A DNA stretch of 5,998 nucleotides, from positions 1-5,998 of the forward strand of contig CAYWMQ010000048.1 of assembly GCA_964459635.1 (NCBI GenBank). Reading direction: 5' to 3'. A program made the translations under genes and the position numbers. The notes beneath the pieces are model-generated. The model had not been told where the DNA came from. It ran no database searches and saw only the letters and a list, made by a program, of their open reading frames with translations. This document shows, in pieces, positions 1-4,611 of this stretch (position 1 is the first letter of the stretch; every line of letters begins with the position of its first letter). The DNA is from CAYWMQ01 sp964459635. Lineage in GTDB: Bacteria; Patescibacteriota; Minisyncoccia; Phycocordibacterales; UBA12088.

Positions 1-28
1 AAGGTGGGTGTGAACCGTTCCTGTGTTC

Positions 29-56
29 GTTATACCACAGCACTTGACATTTGCAA
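29..56 (-). promoter_or_regulatory. Probable promoter reading off the left edge
   Basis: On the minus strand there is a -35-like TTGCAA (51-56), a 16-bp spacer and a -10-like TATAAC (29-34) preceded by TGG, which makes an extended -10. The arrangement, including TTGCAA, the 16-bp spacer and TGG, is the same as the hydrogenase operon promoter at 4429-4456. It would drive a divergent gene lying left of the window. No start codon with a clear Shine-Dalgarno sequence is visible before the edge. Confidence 0.45.
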
Positions 57-71
57 CAGTAGGAATAGTGT
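44..71 (+). promoter_or_regulatory. Probable promoter of the small membrane protein gene
   Basis: A perfect -35 TTGACA (44-49) is followed after 16 bp by TAGTGT (66-71), which keeps the three best-conserved -10 bases (T1, A2, T6). The predicted start near 78 would leave a leader of about 24 nt. A weak AGGT (90-93) lies 8 nt before the ATG at 102. The -10 is poor. The element overlaps the divergent minus-strand promoter, so the two could compete for polymerase. Confidence 0.4.
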
Positions 72-101
72 GAAGATATTATTAAGATTAGGTAAACGCG
101 T

Positions 102-629
102 ATGAACACAAACATGTTGTCGGTGCCGGTACGAACCCCGGAGTTAGCTACCGCCCTAAAATCGAGCGCGTTTACCGTCTCGACCATCCTCGTTGCGGTC
201 GCGTTGCCGGCCTTCATCCACAGTCAGTGGGTGACCGGCCCCATCGTGAACGCGATGCTCATGATCGTGACCGTGCTCGCCGGAGTACGCGCTGCATCAG
301 CGCTCGCACTCTTGCCCGCACCAATCGCGCTCGTGTCGGGCCTTTTGCCTGTGGCAATGGCGCCCATGGTGCCCTTCATTATGTTGGGCAATCTGGTGCT
401 CATCGCCGTATTCGCATCGCTCTATGACCGCTCGCGCGTCATGGCCGTAGCTCTAGCCGCGTGCGCGAAGTTTGCGGTGCTTGCGGGCGTGGCGTACTTC
501 CTCATGGCTCCGCTTGTTCCCGCCGCCATACACACGACGCTCGTCTCCATGATGGGAGTGCCTCAGCTCCTTACGGCGCTTTTGGGCGGCGCACTAGCTC
601 TGGGTGCTCTAAAGGCGCTGGCTCGCTAG
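102..629 (+). CDS. Small polytopic membrane protein, ECF transporter S-component-like
   Basis: A 175-residue, highly hydrophobic protein. Likely membrane segments lie near residues 22-40, 46-62, 64-83, 88-107, 112-136 and 148-171, so five or six in all, with short loops and a basic tail ending KALAR. Size, helix number and Ala/Leu/Gly-rich character fit the S (substrate-binding) component of energy-coupling factor transporters. I also recall similar small proteins in Parcubacteria being labelled 'iron hydrogenase', a name that would reflect gene neighbourhood or misannotation, because there are no Cys motifs for Fe-S clusters (one Cys, residue 121). The substrate cannot be read from the sequence, and no EcfA or EcfT gene is present. 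It starts at ATG 102; a second ATG lies at codon 5. It is convergent with the hydrogenase gene and separated from it by two hairpins, so it is not in the same operon. Membrane location is well supported, family only moderately. Confidence 0.8.
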   Translation: MNTNMLSVPVRTPELATALKSSAFTVSTILVAVALPAFIHSQWVTGPIVNAMLMIVTVLAGVRAASALALLPAPIALVSGLLPVAMAPMVPFIMLGNLVLIAVFASLYDRSRVMAVALAACAKFAVLAGVAYFLMAPLVPAAIHTTLVSMMGVPQLLTALLGGALALGALKALAR

Positions 630-634
630 CGAGC
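621..634. repeat. Perfect 14-bp palindrome across the stop codon
   Basis: GCTCGCTAGCGAGC is its own reverse complement and is centred on the TAG stop of the membrane protein gene (627-629). It could fold weakly at the 3' end of the transcript, upstream of the stronger hairpin at 647-674, or it may be chance in GC-rich sequence. Confidence 0.4.
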
Positions 635-646
635 GCTCACGCCTCC

Positions 647-674
647 ACACAGCCGCCTGCATGGGCGGCTGTGT
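647..674 (+). terminator. Hairpin after the membrane protein gene
   Basis: A perfect 11-bp stem (ACACAGCCGCC, 647-657, with GGCGGCTGTGT, 664-674) encloses a 6-nt loop, TGCATG. It starts 17 nt after the stop at 629. The tail (TGTGTAGG) is only mildly T-rich, so it may terminate weakly or act as a 3'-end stabiliser. Its position fits a terminator for the plus-strand gene. Confidence 0.5.
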
Positions 675-692
675 TGTGTAGGACGCAAAGAT

Positions 693-716
693 GCCCGGCT
701 TCCGAAGAAGCCGGGC
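693..716 (-). terminator. UUCG-capped terminator of the hydrogenase operon
   Basis: A perfect 10-bp stem GCCCGGCTTC/GAAGCCGGGC. Read on the minus strand, the loop is TTCG closed by C and G, the very stable C(UUCG)G tetraloop. That orientation and its position 15 nt past the hydrogenase stop codon assign it to the minus-strand operon. The following ATCTTTGCG has only a short T run. Read on the plus strand the loop is CGAA and no T tract follows. Confidence 0.65.
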
Positions 717-731
717 AAACGCGAGCGAGTA

Positions 732-2384
732 TTAGTGATCGTGCTCGTGGAAGAGCTCGTGTGCAAGCTCACCACCCACGCCGCCGATCTCCTCATAGAG
801 TTTCACGAGCCACGGGATGTCTGTTGCGGTGTGTCCCGTAGCCGCGACATCGAAGCCACTGAGCCGCTTGATGCGTTCTGCGACCATAGCAAGCGGCTGC
901 TTGGGCTGGCCTCCGCCATTGATGCAACCCATGGGTGCACAACCCATAAACTCGGCCATAATCCATGGGGCATTTCCTGCGGCAATGAGGTACCAGACCA
1001 CATGAGCTGCCTTCAGACCGCGCACAAGAAGCGCCTTGATGGTCAGGCCATCGACTGTGACGGACATCTCAACCATGCCTTCTCCAATCGGCGTACGCGT
1101 GATATCGCTCGCCAAGAGTTCACGTCCCGTGCGTTCCTTGCACACGTTGCGAAGAACCGCCTCGGTTACGCCGCCGGAGCGAGCAAAGATTTCCGCGCCG
1201 CCCGAATGGTCTGCAAACGGATGCGAAAGCGGAGCTTCCGGCAGCAGAGCGGGGCGTAGGTTTACGATATTCAGGAGCTCGATGAACTGACGCGTGGTGA
1301 GCACGACGTCAGTTGCGCCACCATGCTCTTCCGCTTCGCCCGCTTTTGCGGTGCATGGCATGACCGAAACGATACGCACGTTTACACCGTCATAGCCATG
1401 TTTCGGCGCCCACACCCGACGAATGAGACGCGAGAGCGCCTCCTGCGGCGACAAGCAGCTGCTTATGTGCTTGCGTAAGTGCTTTAGGCCGTGATCGCTC
1501 AGAAAGAGGCGCGCATCACGAACATGGCCCGGGCAACAGGATGTTACGATAGGAAGAGCACCCTCCTGTGCGAGCCGTATCAAGGCTTCGTGAGTTTCCT
1601 CCAACGTGATGATGTCCGCCCCGACGCCGGTCGGAATGACATCCACGAAGCCCATGAGCAAACATGCTTGTCTCATCTGCCCATGCGTTGCGCCCAACGT
1701 GGGCACGATGGATGGCGCATACTGCAGCACCACTACCTCGCTTGGATCGTTGAGCCACCCGAGTACGCGCTGCACGTAACTGCGCTCGCGGAGAGTGCCG
1801 GTAGGGCACGCCATAATGCAGCGTCCGCAACGACGGCATGCATCATGTTCGATGACAGGAATGGGCTTCCCGTCGTGGTATTTCAACACAAGGGCCCGAA
1901 TGTCTTGCGCCTCACAAGCTTCGGCGCATTGACCGCAGCTCGTGCAGCGTGTCGGATCGACGACAATCCAAGGGAGGCTATCCTCCTCCTCCTGGTCACG
2001 GCCTGTAGAACAGGCAGCGCCCAGGCGAAGGAATTTGCAGCCGCCAAGATCAGGACACGTGCTGCAGTTGTTCACTGCGAAGTGTTCTTCGCTTCGCATA
2101 GACCAAGCTGTCTCACGAGCCTCAAGCACTTCGGGCGTGAAGGTTTTCACCTCCATACCTTCCGTGACCGCTGTCTTGCAGCTGGGGACGTTTTTTTTGC
2201 GCCCACGGACACGAACTTCGGCCACACATAGCCCGCACTGGCCTGGCTTGGTTGGGTTGTTCCATACGTTGCAGAGCGCCGGTACGCGAAAGCCTACTTT
2301 GAGCGCCGCCTCGCGGACTGAGGTGCCCTTGGGCACCTCTACCGCCACGCCGTTTATGGTGCAGTGCACCATCTGTTCGGTCAT
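732..2384 (-). CDS. hydA: [FeFe]-hydrogenase catalytic subunit, modular HydA type
   Basis: Catalyses 2H+ + 2e- = H2 at an H-cluster. The protein has 550 residues. A [2Fe-2S] domain has C38, C50, C53 and C69. A NuoG-like His-Cys3 [4Fe-4S] segment has H101, C107, C110 and C116. A two-cluster ferredoxin domain has C147/C150/C153/C157 and C183/C186/C189/C193. The catalytic domain runs from about residue 210 to the end: L1 TSCCP (281-285), L2 MPCTAK (342-347) and L3 FMGCAPMGC followed by INGGGQP (479-494). H-cluster ligands should be C284, C344, C482 and C487. Proton-path residues C283, E263, E266 and the SSC serines are kept. Oddities: L3 cysteines are separated by four residues instead of three, L1 has His where Trp is usual, H101 is two residues too far from C107, and the tail is His-rich. 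ATG 2384 is chosen because AGGGAG lies 7 nt upstream; a longer frame to TTG 2429 overlaps hydB. The protein is probably cytoplasmic, since no signal peptide or Tat motif is seen. Maturases are not in the window. Confidence 0.95.
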   Translation of the reverse strand: MTEQMVHCTINGVAVEVPKGTSVREAALKVGFRVPALCNVWNNPTKPGQCGLCVAEVRVRGRKKNVPSCKTAVTEGMEVKTFTPEVLEARETAWSMRSEEHFAVNNCSTCPDLGGCKFLRLGAACSTGRDQEEEDSLPWIVVDPTRCTSCGQCAEACEAQDIRALVLKYHDGKPIPVIEHDACRRCGRCIMACPTGTLRERSYVQRVLGWLNDPSEVVVLQYAPSIVPTLGATHGQMRQACLLMGFVDVIPTGVGADIITLEETHEALIRLAQEGALPIVTSCCPGHVRDARLFLSDHGLKHLRKHISSCLSPQEALSRLIRRVWAPKHGYDGVNVRIVSVMPCTAKAGEAEEHGGATDVVLTTRQFIELLNIVNLRPALLPEAPLSHPFADHSGGAEIFARSGGVTEAVLRNVCKERTGRELLASDITRTPIGEGMVEMSVTVDGLTIKALLVRGLKAAHVVWYLIAAGNAPWIMAEFMGCAPMGCINGGGQPKQPLAMVAERIKRLSGFDVAATGHTATDIPWLVKLYEEIGGVGGELAHELFHEHDH

Positions 2385-2391
2385 CTCAGTA

Positions 2392-2397
2392 CTCCCT
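2392..2397 (-). promoter_or_regulatory. Ribosome binding site of hydA
   Basis: AGGGAG on the minus strand begins directly after the TAA of the upstream gene and sits 7 nt before ATG 2384. It fixes the hydA start. The 13-nt intergenic gap implies co-transcription and probably translational coupling. Confidence 0.8.
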
Positions 2398-4092
2398 TTA
2401 CTCGAGCGCGAGACGGAGCAACTCTGCAACCGCTACAAACGCCCCTTGTCCAAGCCCGCACATATAAAGCTCTTTGTCGTTTGGTCGCGATAGGCCGAGC
2501 GCGCGGGCACGAACTTGAGCAAGCTGTACATGTGGGCGAGAAAGCTCACCGCACACCTGCTTCGTCCCAAGGTCGCACCAGGTGCACTGTCGGCACGACT
2601 CTACATTGAAGAACGCAGCGACGTGTCGGGCGATGGTGACGAGTTCCGGCTTGCGCGCCACACTCAACACCATCACCGCACCGGAGCCCGGAGACGAGCC
2701 GGCCCCAGTGAGCGCATCCCAGTTCATGGGAAGAGCCGTATCAACCACCGGCTTGGTTGAGAAGCCACCAGGAAACGCAGCAAGGAAGTCGCCCTCCATG
2801 CCGCCCGCCTGTGCAAGCAGCTCAGCCAAAGTCGTCCTCTGTGACGCTACGATGCAGCGAGGAGCACGCACATCACCCGAAAGGGAGTAAATGCGCGGGC
2901 AACCTTCGTCCACAAACCACGCCGCCCCGTTTGAGACAATCGCGGGGACCCAGCTCAGAGTCTCCACGTTGTTGACTAGAGTCGGCTTACCAGCCAGCCC
3001 TTGTTCTGTCGTACGGCCTTGTTTGCGCCGCGGGATCCCTTGACCACCCTCCATCGAATTGAGAAGTGCGGTCACTTCACCGCGTACGTAGCCGATGGCT
3101 CCACGGAAGGTGCGAAGCTTAAAGCGCCATCCTGTGCCGAGAATATTCGAGCCGAGCAGGTTGCTCTGCTCAAGGAACCGGATGGCCCTATCGAGCAGCG
3201 CAAGCTCGTCCGGATACTCATGACGAATGTAGATGTACCCCTCAGTCGCACCGGTAGCAAGGGCTGTGATGAGGATGCCTTCGAGCAAGCTCCAGACAGT
3301 AAAGCCTGGGACCTCGCCGCGAATGATGCTTCCATCCTTCACCGTGCCCGGCTCACCTTCGTCGCCGTTCACCACGATGTACTTGGGGCGCTGTATCCGA
3401 GCGTTTCGGAGACCTTCCCATTTGGTGCCCGCAGCGAAAAGTGCTCCGCCACGGCCATCGAGCTTCGACTCCTTGATGCACTTGATGATTGCCTCAGGAC
3501 CCATGCCCATAGCTGCGCGAAGTGCAACAAATTCGGGCATTGGAGGAAGAGAAATACGACGCACGATAGGCTTGTAGCTGCCAGCGAGCAGGGCTCGTGC
3601 CAGCCGCTCCACCTTTTTGACCGTGAGTCGGGTATGCACCCTGTCACCGATAGCCAGATAAGGCGCGTCTACGCATCGACCGTGGCATGAGACATGCTCG
3701 GCGATAACCCGTTTCCCGTGAAGCAGACGAGCTTGACCTTCCTCCAGCCCCAGCAGTTCACACATGCGTGCAAACAGCGCAGGGCCGCCTTTGGTCAGAT
3801 TACCGACACACGTCGGCATTCCGATACGGAGCGTAGGCTCGCGATCTCGAAATGCCTCATATGCTGTCATGACCGTTCCGACATGCGCTGCGGAAAATCC
3901 GCAGAGATGCCCTAGGGCCGCTTTAACGTCGCAAGGGATGTACCCAAGCTCGTCCCGAATACCATGAAGGCAGGGAAGGAGCAGGGACACAGGACCGCCC
4001 ACGCCGTACTTGCGGCGCGAGCGCCGATAGGCTCGAGCCACGACCTCAGAGATCGTGGGCCTGCAAAGCGGAGTAGCGTTACGTGCGTCCAC
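2398..4092 (-). CDS. hydB: NuoE-NuoF fusion, diaphorase subunit of the hydrogenase (HydB-like)
   Basis: A 564-residue partner that exchanges electrons between NAD(P)H and HydA. Residues ~15-170 are NuoE-like: a helical part, then a thioredoxin-like fold with C95 and C136-x3-C140. The usual first cysteine of the [2Fe-2S] site is missing (IGMPTC). Residues ~180-480 are NuoF-like: FMN loop GRGG (213-216), KW (224-225), NGDEGEPGT (242-250), YIYIRHEYP (286-294), GEVTALLNSMEG (338-349), GKPTLVNNVET (368-378) and an SLBB domain (~399-450). The N3-type [4Fe-4S] site is C500, C503, C506 and C545. The protein ends there, without the C-terminal ferredoxin domain of Thermotoga-type HydB. Several NADH-pocket positions differ (GEE to GEV, PPFP to QGRT). 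Start GTG 4092 is chosen for TAAGGAGGT at 4098-4106; the open frame further upstream lacks family similarity. It lies 13 nt before hydA in one operon. NuoF-family assignment is firm, nucleotide specificity open. Confidence 0.93.
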   Translation of the reverse strand: MDARNATPLCRPTISEVVARAYRRSRRKYGVGGPVSLLLPCLHGIRDELGYIPCDVKAALGHLCGFSAAHVGTVMTAYEAFRDREPTLRIGMPTCVGNLTKGGPALFARMCELLGLEEGQARLLHGKRVIAEHVSCHGRCVDAPYLAIGDRVHTRLTVKKVERLARALLAGSYKPIVRRISLPPMPEFVALRAAMGMGPEAIIKCIKESKLDGRGGALFAAGTKWEGLRNARIQRPKYIVVNGDEGEPGTVKDGSIIRGEVPGFTVWSLLEGILITALATGATEGYIYIRHEYPDELALLDRAIRFLEQSNLLGSNILGTGWRFKLRTFRGAIGYVRGEVTALLNSMEGGQGIPRRKQGRTTEQGLAGKPTLVNNVETLSWVPAIVSNGAAWFVDEGCPRIYSLSGDVRAPRCIVASQRTTLAELLAQAGGMEGDFLAAFPGGFSTKPVVDTALPMNWDALTGAGSSPGSGAVMVLSVARKPELVTIARHVAAFFNVESCRQCTWCDLGTKQVCGELSRPHVQLAQVRARALGLSRPNDKELYMCGLGQGAFVAVAELLRLALE

Positions 4093-4097
4093 CGCAC

Positions 4098-4106
4098 ACC
4101 TCCTTA
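4098..4106 (-). promoter_or_regulatory. Strong ribosome binding site of the NuoE-NuoF gene
   Basis: TAAGGAGGT on the minus strand is an almost perfect anti-16S match, 5 nt before GTG 4092. It decides the start: the open frame runs on to a TTG at 4416, but no other in-frame start has such a site. Confidence 0.85.
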
Positions 4107-4111
4107 CTTTT

Positions 4112-4131
4112 GTGACTTTCACTGTAATTAC
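4112..4131. promoter_or_regulatory. Two adjacent small palindromes before the ribosome binding site
   Basis: GTGA-CTT-TCAC (4112-4122) is an 11-bp inverted repeat and GTAATTAC (4124-4131) is a perfect palindrome. They sit side by side in an AT-rich patch 6 to 25 bp upstream of the Shine-Dalgarno sequence. They could be an operator or an RNA fold controlling access to it. I cannot assign a regulator; similarity to a Rex-type site is only loose. Confidence 0.3.
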
Positions 4132-4286
4132 AAAGAACTCGCAGGGAAGCGGAAAGTAGTCTCGCCACCCTACTCCAGGAGCGTCAGGGCGGGGGATACC
4201 CGGGTGATGCACTTGGAGCAGAAAGAGGAGAATACTCTCTCGGCGCGTGTTTCTGTACGTGCGCCTCCTATGAGAGAACAAATAAG

Positions 4287-4306
4287 CCCGAGCCTTGCGG
4301 CGCGGG
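4287..4306 (-). terminator. Attenuator-like hairpin in the hydrogenase leader
   Basis: On the minus strand the stem is CCCG, C-U mismatch, GCC, GCAA loop, GGC, CGGG. A T-rich stretch follows (4286 down to about 4272). It lies about 195 nt upstream of the GTG start, inside the likely transcript, so it would act as premature termination. CGGGTG near 4395-4400 could pair with the CACCCG at its 5' arm and so oppose it; this is inference. Confidence 0.4.
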
Positions 4307-4428
4307 TGAGGAGAAACAGGAAAAACCCGGGCCGCGGCTAGACTGCGTTCGACGAGACCGAGTTTTTGCGCACAATCTCCATACTCAAAGCGTACACCCG
4401 GCTCGCGTGAATGCAATCCACAGCCCCG

Positions 4429-4456
4429 ATTGTACCACGTCTTGCTACTTTTGCAA
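4429..4456 (-). promoter_or_regulatory. Probable promoter of the hydrogenase operon
   Basis: Minus strand: TTGCAA (4451-4456) as -35, a 16-bp spacer, and an extended -10 TGG-TACAAT (4429-4434), which matches TATAAT at five of six bases. An inverted repeat CTTGC/GCAAG (4441-4457) overlaps the -35 and spacer and could be an operator. A further palindrome, CACCAAGTGGTG (4479-4490), lies 22 bp upstream of the -35. Confidence 0.5.
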
Positions 4457-4535
4457 GCGTTTCCTTGACATGTTGCGCCACCAAGTGGTGTTTCTATCAG
4501 CTTGTCGTAAGAGTAGCATTTAAGGCGCGCTCGCG

Positions 4536-4569
4536 TACCACAAAGCCCGCAAAAGCGGGCTTTGTGGTA
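4536..4569. terminator. Perfect 15-bp hairpin between the two minus-strand units
   Basis: TACCACAAAGCCCGC (4536-4550) pairs perfectly with 4555-4569 around an AAAA loop. On the plus strand the T-rich TTTGTTTTGTTG follows, the canonical terminator orientation. Yet the adjacent gene, ending at 4612, is on the minus strand, where the hairpin lies 42 nt past its stop and lacks a separate T tract (only TTT inside the stem). It probably ends that gene's transcript and blocks plus-strand readthrough as well. Confidence 0.65.
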
Positions 4570-4611
4570 TTTGTTTTGTTGTCTCTTGTTTCTTATCTTT
4601 TGTCTCCGTCT

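Larger units (their letters stand above)
4093..4422 (-). promoter_or_regulatory. Long, structured 5' leader of the hydrogenase operon
   Basis: If transcription starts near 4422, the leader is about 330 nt. Two terminator-like structures are visible on the minus strand. The first pairs AAAAACTCGG (4358-4367) with CCGGGTTTTT (4321-4330), giving 10 bp with one G-U pair and a 27-nt loop, followed by further T-rich sequence. The second is CCCGCGCC-GCAA-GGCTCGGG (4287-4306), a stem with one C-U mismatch and a GNRA loop, followed by CTTATTTGTTCTCTC. A third fold pairs GGCGC (4261-4265) with GCGCC (4242-4246), flanked by CTCTC and GAGAG. A 14-codon open frame, ATG 4382 to TAG 4338, ends just before the 3' arm of the first fold. 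This arrangement suggests attenuation or another leader control. I recognise no known riboswitch. Confidence 0.4.

Noticed and set aside
1491..2231. 246-codon plus-strand open frame opposite hydA
   Set aside because: It lies fully antisense to a gene with all hydrogenase motifs; its sequence shows no domain character and is explained by GC-rich codon structure.
2385..2429. Longer hydA start at TTG 2429
   Set aside because: It would overlap the upstream gene and has no ribosome binding site; ATG 2384 has AGGGAG at good spacing.
3001..3690. 229-codon plus-strand open frame opposite the NuoE-NuoF gene
   Set aside because: Antisense shadow: the minus frame carries the conserved FMN, NADH and NuoE motifs, while this one has no recognisable features or ribosome binding site.
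4338..4382. 14-codon leader peptide in the hydrogenase leader
   Set aside because: No ribosome binding site and no run of a regulatory amino acid; noted within the leader only.
4093..4416. N-terminal extension of the NuoE-NuoF protein to a TTG at 4416
   Set aside because: The extra 108 residues are Arg/Pro-rich without family similarity, and the strong TAAGGAGGT site points to GTG 4092.
4465..4470. TTGACA on the plus strand as a promoter for an antisense or small RNA
   Set aside because: No acceptable -10 at 15 to 19 bp; the nearest TATCAG is 24 bp away.
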